Shown: positions 7,602-17,133, counted from the first letter of the stretch. The stretch: 64,000 nucleotides of DNA from an uncultured Clostridia bacterium (GCA_947624485.1 CANQKM010000003.1:186001-250000); one strand, 5' to 3'. Notes: a model not told the origin generated them from the sequence alone. A program made the numbers and translations.

Positions 7602-8567
7602 ATGGCAGTACATATTTTTGTCTTAAATGAGGATAATTATCAAATATGCATCAAGAAAGGCATTGTCGGACTTCCAGAAGCAAAAAATACTAATCAGCAT
7701 GATAGCGTAAGCGATGGGCTGCTTTCTCGTCTTGCTTGCATTAAAGAAGATGATTACATCCTAATGTATATCACGGGTACAAAAGAATTAAGGGGTGTGT
7801 GGCAAGCTGATGGGGAACCATACTATGAAGAGTCAAAAATTTGGGATGACAAAACTTATCCATTTCGTTGCAGAATTAAATATTCTAAGTTTAGTTTTAA
7901 GAACAGTCTAAAATTAAGCGATATAAATGATTTAAGGAATACAGGGAAAATATGGACATGGACACTGCAACGCGGCAATAGTTCAAACGCTATGTTTTCC
8001 ATTTCAAATTATGAATTTCAGATTTTATTAAATGAATATATGAAGATCAATCCTTTTACTCTTGAAAAAGGAGTTATTGCTGAACCTTCGCCATTTCATA
8101 GGAATAATGTTATAGAAAGCCTGCACGTTGAAACAAATAAGATAAAATATGAATATACTGTCATGGCTTATTTAAACGATGCATTCTCAAAGAAAAAATA
8201 TTCAAATTTATTTGGCAATTATTCCGACTTTCTTTGCTATGTGCCGGTAAATTTGAGCAAAGAAATAGATATATTACTTATGTTTGAAAATCCGGATAGC
8301 CATGAGATTATATCTTATGATATAATAGAAGTGAAAAAAGATAAATTTGATAGAGATGCACTTTCGCAGCTTATTAATTATGAGTCCTGGTTTCTTCAGA
8401 AAAAGGTTTCCGGAGATTTGAATATGATTAGAACTACTGCGATTGCCAAGTCATTTGATCAGGATGTGATCGCCTATGTAAATGATCGTAAAGAAATAGA
8501 GAAAAAGCCAATAAAACTTATACAATATAAATATTCTGACAATGAGTTTTGGTTAGAGAAGATTTAA
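7602..8567 (+). CDS. EVE/PUA-like domain fused to PD-(D/E)XK nuclease-like domain
   Basis: 321 residues, single gene with its own promoter and AT-rich codons unlike the flanking core genes. The N-terminal about 150 residues (VHIFVLNEDNY, GVWQADGEPYYEE, FPF-like core) resemble EVE/PUA folds that read modified bases. The C-terminal part has D223 (KEIDILLMF) and E243-x-K245 (DIIEVKKDKFDRDALSQL), the pattern of NucS/DUF91-like nucleases. Such pairings act in restriction of modified DNA; here that role is inferred. The start at 7602 follows AAAGGCGGAG. It could be a stand-alone defence gene delivered next to the tRNA genes. Confidence 0.6.
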   Translation: MAVHIFVLNEDNYQICIKKGIVGLPEAKNTNQHDSVSDGLLSRLACIKEDDYILMYITGTKELRGVWQADGEPYYEESKIWDDKTYPFRCRIKYSKFSFKNSLKLSDINDLRNTGKIWTWTLQRGNSSNAMFSISNYEFQILLNEYMKINPFTLEKGVIAEPSPFHRNNVIESLHVETNKIKYEYTVMAYLNDAFSKKKYSNLFGNYSDFLCYVPVNLSKEIDILLMFENPDSHEIISYDIIEVKKDKFDRDALSQLINYESWFLQKKVSGDLNMIRTTAIAKSFDQDVIAYVNDRKEIEKKPIKLIQYKYSDNEFWLEKI

Positions 8568-8725
8568 TTATAGCAGCAGGAGAACGGTTATACATATTTC
8601 ATTGGGAATATATGCTTTAAAGCGGCGTCCTTTTCTGTAATTGTTATATGATAGCCTATCGTGCTTGTCAATACCCTGTGCGGTATTCTTATTTATAAAA
8701 ATATCCCGTTTTGTCGAGAAAATGC

Positions 8726-8754
8726 TTGACTTTTGAAAATGAATGTAGTAAAAT
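8726..8754 (+). promoter_or_regulatory. tRNA promoter
   Basis: TTGACT, 17-bp spacer, TAAAAT, ending 18 bp before tRNA-Trp. Confidence 0.7.
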
Positions 8755-8772
8755 AGTGGGGCAGTTGATTTT

Positions 8773-8848
8773 AGGGGTATAGCTCAGTCGGTAGAGCAGC
8801 GGTCTCCAAAACCGCGTGCCGAGGGTTCAAGTCCTTCTGCCCCTGCCA
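8773..8848 (+). tRNA. tRNA-Trp (CCA)
   Basis: Cloverleaf with acceptor AGGGGTA/TGCCCCT, anticodon stem GCGGT/ACCGC, loop CTCCAAA (anticodon CCA), T-arm GGTTCAAGTCC, and encoded 3' CCA. Confidence 0.95.
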
Positions 8849-8850
8849 TA

Positions 8851-8870
8851 GCCGCCGCAGATGCGGCGGC
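8851..8870 (+). other. Hairpin between the two tRNA genes
   Basis: GCCGCCGC-AGAT-GCGGCGGC followed by a weak T-rich tract (TTTAATTT). It may be a partial terminator or a processing guide between the tRNAs. Confidence 0.5.
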
Positions 8871-8882
8871 TTTAATTTAATC

Positions 8883-8958
<76 letters not shown>

Positions 8959-8959
8959 C

Positions 8960-8998
8960 GTCGGCGCGAACGTCGCAACGTTCGCGCCGACTTTTTTT
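8960..8998 (+). terminator. tRNA operon terminator
   Basis: 14-bp stem GTCGGCGCGAACGT / ACGTTCGCGCCGAC with a CGCA loop and seven T. Confidence 0.92.
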
Positions 8999-9038
8999 AT
9001 TTCATAAAACCGTGTTTGCCCGCAGCGCGCAAAACAAA

Positions 9039-9066
9039 ACGAGCGGCCGTGAAGGTCGCCCGTACG
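9039..9066 (-). repeat. Solo copy of the GGGGCGAC tail repeat (R6)
   Basis: On the minus strand it reads CGTACGGGCGACC-ttca-CGGCCGCTCG, matching the tail of units R1 and R3 without their paired arms. Confidence 0.6.
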
Positions 9067-9095
9067 GAGGCTTAATAGATTTTATAGGGAATGTC

Positions 9096-9851
9096 TTAGT
9101 TTAAACCATTAACTTCAAGAATCGCAGCAACCTCTCCACTATAATCTTGAGTATATATTGTCGTCCAACCATGAATTACATTATTCCAAATCCAATTTTT
9201 ATCTTCCGATAATTGGTCTGCGAATTCTCCGGGTTCTGTCGGCATTGATGTCATAGCCATCCATTCTGAACCCCAATGTCCTTCACCTGTTATCTGATTT
9301 ACATAATAGGGTTGATTATTGATACGTTCTCCTACCGAATCAACTTGGTCTCCTACATCGCCTGAAAATACAGAATTTGTTACATTTCTCATTGTAACTG
9401 TGGTATTACCGACACCCGTTACCGTAACGCCCAAGTCCGGCGCAACGCCCTGACCTTCGCCAAGCACGCCGTGCGGCCCTTTTTTCAGCACTACCGCCGT
9501 ACCGTCCGCCTTTATAACGGTGTCGCCCTCTCTTGCGAAACGTCTCTGCGATACTTCGCCCTCGTGGATCGTGATAGGCTCGTCGTCGTTTGCCTGTTCG
9601 GTAGGCTCGGCTTGTGTACTGATAGTAATTGTGTTATTCACAAAACCTACCGTAAAACCGCCCACCGCATCGGCAATATCGCGGAGCTTGAAATATGTGC
9701 TGTCGTTTATGTTATATCCTTCGATTGACTTAGAAACGCCGTCAACTTTAATCGGAAACGGATTTGCCGTTACGGCGTACTCTACCGCAAACCCCGTCAG
9801 CGCGGAGCAGATAACGCCGCCGATGATAAAGCCTAAAGTAAATCTTTTCAC
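9096..9851 (-). CDS. Secreted protein with one stalk (copper amine oxidase N-like) domain
   Basis: 251 residues from a GTG at 9851, preceded by AAGGGGG; a longer frame upstream has no usable site. Signal peptide or anchor at residues 1-25 (KRFTLGFIIGGVICSALTGFAV). A stalk domain follows (about 33-80: IKVDGVSKSIEGYNIND, YFKLRDIADAVGG). The C-terminal 170 residues are unrecognised and rich in V, T and G, with repeated W near the end (GHWGSEW, WIWNNVIHGW). Likely surface-exposed, function unknown. Confidence 0.65.
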   Translation of the reverse strand: MKRFTLGFIIGGVICSALTGFAVEYAVTANPFPIKVDGVSKSIEGYNINDSTYFKLRDIADAVGGFTVGFVNNTITISTQAEPTEQANDDEPITIHEGEVSQRRFAREGDTVIKADGTAVVLKKGPHGVLGEGQGVAPDLGVTVTGVGNTTVTMRNVTNSVFSGDVGDQVDSVGERINNQPYYVNQITGEGHWGSEWMAMTSMPTEPGEFADQLSEDKNWIWNNVIHGWTTIYTQDYSGEVAAILEVNGLN

Positions 9852-10152
9852 AAAAATTCCCCCTTCCCGGGTATTATACATCACTCCGGCGGAAATTGCA
9901 AGGCGGCGGCAAAAACACATTACATAAAAAACGGCACTTCCCCCGATGGCATGACATAAGACAGTATAATCAATAATTTTATGACAGGCTGTCGGACAGG
10001 GTACGAGAAACGGCATATCGCTTGAATGGCGATATGCTTTTTCTTTACATATAATGTCCACATCTATAAGCGGAAAAAACGCCAAAATCGACATACCCCT
10101 TGTTTGTATTCCTATCCTCAAAAACGAGGTCAAAACTTTCTACACAAAAATA
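9852..10152. other. Gene-free stretch with an orphan terminator
   Basis: No coding sequence seen. A TATAAT at 9965-9970 on the plus strand is followed about 45 bp later by a good hairpin, CATATCGC / GCGATATG (10014-10036), and a T-rich tract to 10043. With no plus-strand gene upstream, this could be a short RNA of about 70 nt, but the -35 region is poor. Confidence 0.3.
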
Positions 10153-10230
10153 TTAACATACAATTAACACAACCGCACTTTCGGAATTAACATCACCTAT
10201 GTTAATATTAAATCGTATCAAAGATACAAT
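10153..10230 (+). promoter_or_regulatory. pstS promoter with Pho-box-like repeats
   Basis: TTAACA at 10153 and again at 10164 (11-bp period), a third at 10187, and an inverted copy at 10200. The probable promoter is TTAATA (10202-10207), 17-bp spacer, TACAAT (10225-10230). The 6-on/5-off arrangement matches PhoP/PhoB tandem sites, and phoP is encoded nearby. Confidence 0.7.
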
Positions 10231-10251
10231 AATTTTCGGAAGGTGATTTTA

Positions 10252-11067
10252 ATGAAAAAAATTATTGCAGCGCTGCTTGCCGTAGGCATATCAGCGGCGG
10301 CTCTTGCGGGGTGCGGAAGGACTGCGGACAGTACGGCGCAGACGGTATCGACGGACGGCTCGACCTCGATGGAGAAGGTTATAGGCTACTTGAGCGAGGC
10401 GTATATGGCTGAAAACGGCGGTACGAAGATCACATATAACCCGACAGGCTCGGGCGCGGGTATACAGGCGGTGTCGGAGGGGCGGTGCGACATCGGGCTT
10501 TCGAGCCGCGATTTGAAGCCGGAGGAGGCGGAAGCTCTTGACGCTGAAGTGATCGCAATCGACGGGATCGCGATGATCGTAAATCCGCAGAATCCCGTGT
10601 CGGATCTGACTATCGGGCAGATAGGGAAGCTCTACAAGGGCGAAATTGCGAATTGGAGCGAGGTCGGCGGCTCGGACGCGCCGGTGGTTTTGATAGGGCG
10701 CGAGGCGGCTTCGGGTACGCGCGACGGATTTGAGTCGATAACGGGAACGGAGGATATGTGCAAATACACGCAGGAGCTTACCTCGACCGGCGACGTTGTT
10801 CAGACCGTTTCGACAAACCCGAACGCGATAGGCTACGCGTCGCTCGCGTCGGTAAAGGACAGCGTGAAGCTGCTGTCGGTCGAGGGCGTGACACCGTCAA
10901 CGGAAACGATACAGAACGGAACGTATAAAATTCAGCGCGATTTTGTGTTCGTTACTCCGAAAAACAAGGAATTATCCGAAGCGGCGCAATCGTTTATGGA
11001 TTACGCGTCGAGCGCGGCGGCTGACGAGATGATCGAAAAAGCGGGCGCGGTGCCGGTCAAGAGGTGA
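10252..11067 (+). CDS. pstS: Phosphate-binding lipoprotein
   Basis: 271 residues. Lipoprotein signal peptide ending LAGC (cysteine about residue 20), then TDGSTSM, TYNPTGSGAGIQAV, DIGLSSRDL and GREAASGTRDGFE, the phosphate-contacting blocks of PstS. It captures phosphate outside the membrane for PstCAB. The ATG at 10252 (after GGAAGG) is preferred to a GTG three codons earlier. Confidence 0.95.
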   Translation: MKKIIAALLAVGISAAALAGCGRTADSTAQTVSTDGSTSMEKVIGYLSEAYMAENGGTKITYNPTGSGAGIQAVSEGRCDIGLSSRDLKPEEAEALDAEVIAIDGIAMIVNPQNPVSDLTIGQIGKLYKGEIANWSEVGGSDAPVVLIGREAASGTRDGFESITGTEDMCKYTQELTSTGDVVQTVSTNPNAIGYASLASVKDSVKLLSVEGVTPSTETIQNGTYKIQRDFVFVTPKNKELSEAAQSFMDYASSAAADEMIEKAGAVPVKR

Positions 11068-11073
11068 CGCGCC

Positions 11074-11955
11074 GTGAAAAATCTGAAAAAGACAACTGAT
11101 ACGATTGAAAAGGCGATGAACGCCGTGTTTACATTCTGCGGATTTTTAGCGGTCGCGTTTGTGCTGGTGATAACGGTGTTCCTCGTGATAAGCGGCATTC
11201 CGGCGATAGGCGAGATCGGAATAACGGATTTCCTTTTCGGCGGAGTTTGGGCTTCAACCGCCGCAGAGCCGCAGTACGGTATACTGCCGTTCATATTGAC
11301 CTCCGTCTACGGAACGGCGGGCGCGATCGTGATAGGCGTGCCGATAGGGCTTATGTGCGCGGTGTATCTCGCGAAAATGTCGGGCGGCAAAAGCGCGGGG
11401 ATCGTGCGGACAGCGGTGGATCTGCTGTCGGGCATACCGTCGGTGGTATACGGCTTATTGGGCATGATAATCATAGTCCCGCTCGTGCGCAAGGTTTTCG
11501 ATCTTCCCGACGGCGCGAACCTGTTTTCGGCGATTATCGTACTCGCGGTAATGATTTTGCCGTCGGTGATCTCCGTATCGGAAACGGCGATAAAAGCCGT
11601 GCCGAAGGAGTACGAGGAAGCGTCACTTGCGCTCGGCGCGACAAAAACGGAAACGGTTTTCAAGGTGGTCGTACCCGCCGCGAAAAGCGGAATACTCACC
11701 GCCGTAGTGCTCGGCATAGGCAGGGCGATAGGCGAAGCTATGGCGGTCATGATGGTCGCGGGAAACGTCGCGAATATGCCCAGTCTTTTCCAAAGCGTGC
11801 GCTTTCTTACAACGGCGGTCGCGAGCGAGATGTCGTACTCGTCGGGACTGCAAAGACAGGCGCTGTTCTCGATTGCGCTCGTGCTGTTCGTGTTCATTAT
11901 GATAATAAATCTTATACTGAATTTCGTCGTAAAGCGGGGTGAGAGCGATGAATAG
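11074..11955 (+). CDS. pstC: Phosphate ABC transporter permease PstC
   Basis: 293 residues, about six membrane helices. Contains the inner-membrane EAA-type loop EYEEASLALGATKTET and GIGRAIGEAMAVMMVAGN. It starts 6 nt after pstS and overlaps pstA by 8 bases. Confidence 0.95.
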   Translation: MKNLKKTTDTIEKAMNAVFTFCGFLAVAFVLVITVFLVISGIPAIGEIGITDFLFGGVWASTAAEPQYGILPFILTSVYGTAGAIVIGVPIGLMCAVYLAKMSGGKSAGIVRTAVDLLSGIPSVVYGLLGMIIIVPLVRKVFDLPDGANLFSAIIVLAVMILPSVISVSETAIKAVPKEYEEASLALGATKTETVFKVVVPAAKSGILTAVVLGIGRAIGEAMAVMMVAGNVANMPSLFQSVRFLTTAVASEMSYSSGLQRQALFSIALVLFVFIMIINLILNFVVKRGESDE

Positions 11956-12814
11956 CGGAATATCGAAAAGACGCAGGATCGAGATCGCGGTATTAAACGC
12001 GCTTGTGTACGTCTGCGCGGGGCTGATGTGCCTTATGCTTTTGGGGATAATCGGCTACATTCTCGCGCGCGGCATACCGCATATAACGTTCGGACTACTC
12101 ACGTCCAAGCCGAGCCTTATAAACGACACGATAGGAATTTTGCCGAATATTTTAAATACGCTCTACATCATAATCGTAACGCTTGTAATCGTGCTGCCGA
12201 TAGGCGTGGGCGCGGCGGTTTACCTTAACGAGTACGCGAGAAACAAGCGGATCGTGCGGATAATAGAGCTTGCGACGGAAACGCTGTCGGGCATTCCGTC
12301 GATCATATACGGACTTGTCGGAATGTTGATATTCGTGCAGTTTTTCTCGCTCGGCACAAGCCTTATCGCGGGCGCGCTGACGCTCGTTATAATGACGCTG
12401 CCGACTATCATAAAAACGACGCAGGAGAGCCTTAAAACCGTGCCGAACGGCTACCGCGAGGGCGCGCTCGGCTTGGGCGCGGGAAAGTGGCATATGATAC
12501 GCACAACGGTGCTGCCGTCGGCGATAGACGGAATCGTGACGGGCTGCATTTTGTCTGTCGGAAGGATCGTCGGCGAGAGCGCGGCGTTGCTTTTTACGGC
12601 GGGTATGGCGAATGAAATACTCGGTATCTGGGAAAGCGTAATGCCCGGCAAAGCGGGCTCGACGCTCACGGTCGCGCTGTATATGTACGCGAAGGAGCGC
12701 GGCGAGTTTGACATAGCGTTTTCCATCGCGGCGATACTGCTTATACTGACGCTTATCATAAACCTCGCGGCAAAGCTCGCGGCGAAAAAACTCAGGAGGA
12801 AGGAAAATGGCTGA
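11948..12814 (+). CDS. pstA: Phosphate ABC transporter permease PstA
   Basis: 288 residues, six predicted helices, EAA-type loop [17 protein letters not shown] and [17 protein letters not shown]. Start at ATG 11948 follows GGGGTGAG; the upstream GTG at 11939 is less likely. Overlaps pstC and pstB. Confidence 0.95.
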   Translation: MNSGISKRRRIEIAVLNALVYVCAGLMCLMLLGIIGYILARGIPHITFGLLTSKPSLINDTIGILPNILNTLYIIIVTLVIVLPIGVGAAVYLNEYARNKRIVRIIELATETLSGIPSIIYGLVGMLIFVQFFSLGTSLIAGALTLVIMTLPTIIKTTQESLKTVPNGYREGALGLGAGKWHMIRTTVLPSAIDGIVTGCILSVGRIVGESAALLFTAGMANEILGIWESVMPGKAGSTLTVALYMYAKERGEFDIAFSIAAILLILTLIINLAAKLAAKKLRRKENG

Positions 12815-13559
12815 TATTTTAAGGGCGCAAAGGCTCGATTTGTGGTACAACGCGCATCAGGCGCTTAAAAATATAAATATGGATATTCCCGAAAAGCAAA
12901 TCACAGCGTTGATAGGACCGTCCGGCTGCGGCAAATCGACGTTTTTAAAAACGCTCAACCGCATGAACGACCTCGTTGAAGGCTGTCATATCAAAGGCGA
13001 AGTCACTCTTGACGGGGTGGACATTTACAAGGATATGAATGTGAACGTGCTGCGAAAGCGCGTCGGTATGGTGTTCCAGAAACCGAATCCGTTCCCGATG
13101 AGCATTTACGACAACATCGCCTACGGACCGAGAATACACGGAATAAAGTCGCGCGTGAAGCTCGATGAGATTGTAGAGCGGTCGTTAAAGCAGGCGGCGA
13201 TATGGGACGAGTGCAAGGATAGGCTTAAAAAGAGCGCGCTCGGCATGAGCGGCGGTCAGCAGCAGCGGCTATGTATCGCGCGTGCGCTTGCCGTCGAGCC
13301 GGAGATACTTTTAATGGACGAGCCGACAAGCGCGCTCGATCCCATCTCAACATCGAAAATAGAGGATTTGGCTACGGAGCTGCGCGAAAAATACACGATA
13401 GTGATCGTCACGCACAATATGCAGCAGGCGGCGCGAATAGCGGACAGGACGGCATTTTTCCTGCTCGGTGAGATCATTGAGTATGACGATACGGAAAAGA
13501 TGTTCTCGATGCCCGCCGACAAGAGAACAGAGGATTATATAACGGGGAGGTTCGGATAA
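12807..13559 (+). CDS. pstB: Phosphate ABC transporter ATPase PstB
   Basis: 250 residues. Walker [11 protein letters not shown]-loop [16 protein letters not shown] (diagnostic of PstB), signature [14 protein letters not shown], Walker [15 protein letters not shown]-loop VTHNMQQA. Its stop shares a base with the phoU start (TAATG). Confidence 0.97.
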   Translation: MADILRAQRLDLWYNAHQALKNINMDIPEKQITALIGPSGCGKSTFLKTLNRMNDLVEGCHIKGEVTLDGVDIYKDMNVNVLRKRVGMVFQKPNPFPMSIYDNIAYGPRIHGIKSRVKLDEIVERSLKQAAIWDECKDRLKKSALGMSGGQQQRLCIARALAVEPEILLMDEPTSALDPISTSKIEDLATELREKYTIVIVTHNMQQAARIADRTAFFLLGEIIEYDDTEKMFSMPADKRTEDYITGRFG

Positions 13560-14200
13560 TGCGGAATAAATTTGACGAGCAATTAGCGCATCTTAACGAC
13601 GAGCTTACGACGATGGGCGCGCTGTGCGAGGAAGCGATAAGCGGCTGCGTGAAGTATCTCACGGAGGGCGGCGATGATATGCGCGACACGGCTCTCGAAG
13701 CGGACAGACAGATAGACCAAAAGGAGCGCGATATAGAGCGGCTTTGTATGAGACTTTTATTACAGCAGCAGCCGGTGGCGACAGATCTTAGGGTAATATC
13801 GTCCGCGCTGAAAATGATTTCCGACATGGAGCGCATAGGCGATCAGGCGACGGACATTACGGAGATTGTAAAGCATATCAAAGGCAGCGCCCCGGTGAGC
13901 AAGACGCACATCACGGAAATGGCGCGCGCGACGATAAAAATGGTGACGGACAGCGTGGAATCGTTTGTAAAAAAGGATATTTCGCTCGCGAAATCCGTTA
14001 TAGGTCAGGATGACGCGGTTGACGCGCTGTTCGACAAGGTCAAAAACGAGCTTATTGAAGCCGTGCGCGAAGGCAAAGACAGCGCGGAGGCGCTCATTGA
14101 TTTATTGATGATCGCGAAATATTTTGAGCGCATCGGCGACCATGCGGAAAATATCGCGGAGTGGGTGATTTATTCGATAACGAATAAACGTCCGTGTTGA
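13559..14200 (+). CDS. phoU: Phosphate uptake regulator PhoU
   Basis: 213 residues, two PhoU three-helix repeats with the E/D-rich metal motifs (DRQIDQKERDIE; YFERIGDHAENIAEWVIY at the end). It links Pst activity to PhoR signalling in the cytoplasm. Confidence 0.95.
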   Translation: MRNKFDEQLAHLNDELTTMGALCEEAISGCVKYLTEGGDDMRDTALEADRQIDQKERDIERLCMRLLLQQQPVATDLRVISSALKMISDMERIGDQATDITEIVKHIKGSAPVSKTHITEMARATIKMVTDSVESFVKKDISLAKSVIGQDDAVDALFDKVKNELIEAVREGKDSAEALIDLLMIAKYFERIGDHAENIAEWVIYSITNKRPC

Positions 14201-14225
14201 AAATCATGTGCGGTAGGTGTATAAT
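14197..14225 (+). promoter_or_regulatory. phoPR promoter
   Basis: TTGAAA, 17-bp spacer, TATAAT, beginning over the phoU stop. Unit R3 lies between it and phoP, giving a leader of about 240 nt with several hairpins. Confidence 0.6.
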
Positions 14226-14280
14226 GTGTGTGGTAAATTGTGATTTATGCGCTCATTGGCGGCGGGCGGCGCATCTCGTG

Positions 14281-14446
14281 AGCCCCCCTCAAGGGGAGGT
14301 GGCATCGCGAAGCGATGACGGAGAGGTGGCAATGAGTTTTGAAAAACCACCTCTCAGTCGCCTACGGCGACAGCTCCCCTCAAGGGGAGCCTTTCGTAGG
14401 GGCGACCCTTGCGGTCGCCCGCGTTTACATCGTTAAATCACAATTT
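14281..14446. repeat. Palindromic repeat unit R3 (empty cassette form)
   Basis: Left arm: CCCCTCAAGGGG hairpin, then CATCGC-gaa-GCGATG, GAGAGGTGG, an ATG. About 15 nt later the right arm: CCACCTCTC, GTCGCC-tac-GGCGAC, CTCCCCTCAAGGGGAG. Then the tail GTAGGGGCGACC..GGTCGCCC and a final stretch (TTTACATCG..CACAATTTG) shared with R1. Same architecture as R1 and R2, different arm sequence. Confidence 0.82.
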
Positions 14447-14470
14447 GCATCCCCGAAGGAGGAATACAAA

Positions 14471-15151
14471 ATGATATACATTCTCGAAGACGACGACAAC
14501 ATCAGAAAGCTCGTGAGCTACGCCTTAGAGCGCGAGGGTTACGACGTGCGCGGTTTTGACGCGCCGCGCCCGCTTTGGGACGCGCTCGGCGACGCCGCGC
14601 CCGAATTATTCCTGCTTGACATCATGCTCCCCGACGAGGACGGACTTTCGGTTTTGAAAAAGCTCCGTGAAAACCCCGCCACAGCCGACATTCCCGTTAT
14701 TATGCTAACCGCGAAGGGCAGCGAATTTGACAAGGTGACTGGTCTTGACATGGGTGCGGACGATTATATAGCGAAGCCGTTCGGCATGACCGAGCTTACA
14801 TCGCGCGTGCGCGCCGTGCTGCGCCGGTACGAGAAAACAGCGCCGCGCGAAAAGGTATATCACATCGGCGGTTTATATGTAAATCCCGCGAAGCATATCA
14901 TAGAGGTAAACGGTAAAAACGTGGAGCTTTCGTATAAAGAGTATTCCCTGCTTACCGCACTTTTGGAAGCTGACGGAAACGTCGTGGAACGCGAAACGCT
15001 GCTTGCGGAGGTGTGGGGCGAGTATTATACGGAGTCGCGGACGCTCGACGTGCATATACGCAAGCTGCGCGTAAAGCTCGGCGAGGCGGGCGGGCTTATC
15101 AAAACGGTGAAAAATATCGGTTACAAGATTGGCGGTGACGGGCATGAATAA
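14471..15151 (+). CDS. phoP: PhoP/PhoB-type response regulator
   Basis: 226 residues. Receiver with D7-D9 pocket and phospho-acceptor D50 (LFLLDIMLPD), LTAKGSEFDKVTGLDMGADD, then winged helix ending TVKNIGYKIG. Start at 14471 after GAAGGAGG; an upstream ATG would translate repeat R3. Placement after pstSCAB-phoU and overlap with phoR support control of the phosphate genes. Confidence 0.85.
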   Translation: MIYILEDDDNIRKLVSYALEREGYDVRGFDAPRPLWDALGDAAPELFLLDIMLPDEDGLSVLKKLRENPATADIPVIMLTAKGSEFDKVTGLDMGADDYIAKPFGMTELTSRVRAVLRRYEKTAPREKVYHIGGLYVNPAKHIIEVNGKNVELSYKEYSLLTALLEADGNVVERETLLAEVWGEYYTESRTLDVHIRKLRVKLGEAGGLIKTVKNIGYKIGGDGHE

Positions 15152-16478
15152 AAAAATATTCCGCTTCACGTTTTTGACAACGCTGTTCGCTCTCATTGCC
15201 GCGGCAGTGTTTGTTATAGGAATTTTATTCGATACGTTTGAAAATCAAATTCGGACTGAGGTTGAAAGCGAGGCGGGCTATATTGCCCAAGCGGTTGAAA
15301 ATGAGGGCGTGTCCTTTCTTGAAAGTCTTAATGACCCAGACAGGCGAATAACTCTCGTAAATCCCGACGGAACTGTTGTTTTCGACAATCAAGCCGATGC
15401 GTCGTCACTTGACAATCACGCCGAGCGCGAGGAAATTAAACAGGCTATGGAAACGGGAACTGGTATGAGCGTCAGATACTCGAAAACGCTGACCGAGAAA
15501 ACGCTGTACTATGCCGTAAAATTGTCCGACGGCAGCATTTTGCGCGTTTCAACAAATCAGTACACCGTTTTCACAATCGTTATGGGGCTTTTGCAGCCTA
15601 TACTGTTTATTCTCTTAGCGGTGCTTATAATAACGGCGGTTCTGTCGTCGAGGGTGTCAAAGTCGATCGTAAAACCGATAAACGATCTCGACCTGGAAAA
15701 TCCCGAAAGCAACGAAACTTACGAGGAATTAACGCCGCTTTTGAGCAAAATATCCGACCAGAAGCGCACTATCTCAAAACAGATAGAGGAGCTTTCAAAG
15801 CGCGACGAAACACGCCGTGAGTTTACCGCGAACGTGTCACACGAATTGAAAACGCCGCTCACCTCGATTTCCGGCTTCGCGGAGCTTATGAAAAACGGAG
15901 ACGTCCCGCAGGAAGTCGCGGCGGATTTTTCAAAGTCGATCTACGATGAAACGCAGCGGCTTATTTCGCTTGTGAACGACATTATAGAGCTTTCGGAGCT
16001 TGACGAAAAGAACATTCCGCTCGAAAAGGAAACCGTTGATTTATATGAGTTGTCCGGCGAAATTTTAGACCGCCTTAAAAGCGAAGCGGCGAAGAAAAAC
16101 GTGAGCTTAAATTTGATCGGCGGCAGTGCGAAGGTGTGCGGCGTTCGGAAAATTCTTGACGAGATGATCTACAATCTTTGCGACAACGCGATCAAATACA
16201 ACAAGGAAAACGGAACTGTCGACGTTATCGTGAACGACGCGGATAAAAAGGCATACCTCACCGTCCGCGACACGGGTATCGGCATCAGCGCCGAGCACAA
16301 ACCGCGCGTTTTCGAGCGTTTCTACCGCGTCGATAAAAGCCGCTCAAAGCAGGTCGGCGGCACGGGACTGGGGCTTGCAATCGTAAAGCACGGCGCGATG
16401 TATCATAACGCCGAAATCACCTTAGAGAGCGCCGAAGGCAAGGGTACGAGCGTTACGTTGGCGTTTGATAAGGATTGA
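15144..16478 (+). CDS. phoR: PhoR-type sensor histidine kinase
   Basis: 444 residues. Membrane helices at about 7-30 and 150-172 enclose an extracellular PAS/Cache-like domain (TLVNPDGTVVFDNQAD). Then H-box TANVSHELKTPLTSISGFAEL, N-box YNLCDNAIKYNKENG, DTGIGIS and GGTGLGLAIVKH. Starts 8 nt inside phoP. Partner kinase of the preceding regulator. Confidence 0.88.
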   Translation: MNKKIFRFTFLTTLFALIAAAVFVIGILFDTFENQIRTEVESEAGYIAQAVENEGVSFLESLNDPDRRITLVNPDGTVVFDNQADASSLDNHAEREEIKQAMETGTGMSVRYSKTLTEKTLYYAVKLSDGSILRVSTNQYTVFTIVMGLLQPILFILLAVLIITAVLSSRVSKSIVKPINDLDLENPESNETYEELTPLLSKISDQKRTISKQIEELSKRDETRREFTANVSHELKTPLTSISGFAELMKNGDVPQEVAADFSKSIYDETQRLISLVNDIIELSELDEKNIPLEKETVDLYELSGEILDRLKSEAAKKNVSLNLIGGSAKVCGVRKILDEMIYNLCDNAIKYNKENGTVDVIVNDADKKAYLTVRDTGIGISAEHKPRVFERFYRVDKSRSKQVGGTGLGLAIVKHGAMYHNAEITLESAEGKGTSVTLAFDKD

Positions 16479-16484
16479 TGAATA

Positions 16485-16526
16485 AAAAATTCGCTGCTCC
16501 GATATACGGCTGCGGCGAATTTTTTT
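16485..16526 (+). terminator. phoPR terminator
   Basis: AAAATTCGC pairs with GCGAATTTT across a structured loop and is followed by a T-run. Confidence 0.7.
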
Positions 16527-16531
16527 GGATT

Positions 16532-16780
16532 TTATTTATCATCTGCCGGAACAATTTTTACCTTTATCATATTATTGTCAGCTTCGTTTGCCTGTTCTGT
16601 TACCACCAATCTTGAATAATACGCGAGTGTCTTATCCTTCCAGTCCGCATACTGCTCCTTTGAATAATTTTCTCTTGCGTCCGCCCAGTCCTCGAGGAAC
16701 AGGCACATATCGGCGTTAAGGTCGGTTTTTGCTTTTCCGTCATAAGAATGAAAATATGATAAAACAACGTATTTATAGTA
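16532..16780 (-). pseudogene. 3' fragment of an unidentified gene
   Basis: Minus-strand open frame of about 82 codons without an upstream start, ending TAA at 16532. The sequence is protein-like (DGKAKTDLNADMCLFLEDW, KEQYADWKDKTLAYYSR, NNMIKVKIVPADDK), not repetitive. The 5' part is cut at a stop at 16781 with no ribosome site. Family not recognised; probably a deletion remnant. Confidence 0.45.
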
Positions 16781-16830
16781 CTAATAATAGGTGGAAACTT
16801 TTTTAGCAAGCATAACACATTGGTACACGT

Positions 16831-16883
16831 TATACTGTAAAGGGTGAATGAAATAATCAACCACATTCACCTAATACAGTATA
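16831..16883. repeat. 53-bp interrupted palindrome
   Basis: TATACTGT-N4-GGTGAATG, 13-nt loop, CATTCACC-N4-ACAGTATA. It lies in the gene-free part of the scar between the truncated gene and TnpV, possibly an end of a lost element. Confidence 0.5.
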
Positions 16884-17005
16884 TGGCTGCGGCTCATTTG
16901 CGGTAATTTGAACGGTAGTTATATACAACGAAAGGCGGTGCGAATTAAAAGTTCACAAATATCCATATATGACTACAAATTACCACAAAGAGAGGAGAAG
17001 CGAAA

Positions 17006-17125
17006 ATGAAAATTGAGTATTTGAGATGTGGGGACTACTATATCCCCGCGCTGACCGTACCCGACGAGCATTACAGTATCGGCAAATACGGTATGCTCCG
17101 CCGAGAATATCTGCTTTATCTATAA
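17006..17125 (+). pseudogene. Truncated TnpV (transposon-encoded protein)
   Basis: 39 codons: MKIEYLRCGDYYIPALTVP followed by GKYGMLRREYL, the characteristic start of TnpV proteins (normally about 115-130 residues). GAGAGGAG lies ahead of the ATG. Translation ends within a few codons of the break with the next fragment, which shows a deletion junction near 17110-17130. Confidence 0.75.
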
Positions 17126-17133
17126 ATCCTTTC

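Noticed and set aside
12152..12850. Minus-strand 232-codon frame over pstA
   Set aside because: Antisense shadow with R/H/Y-rich composition.
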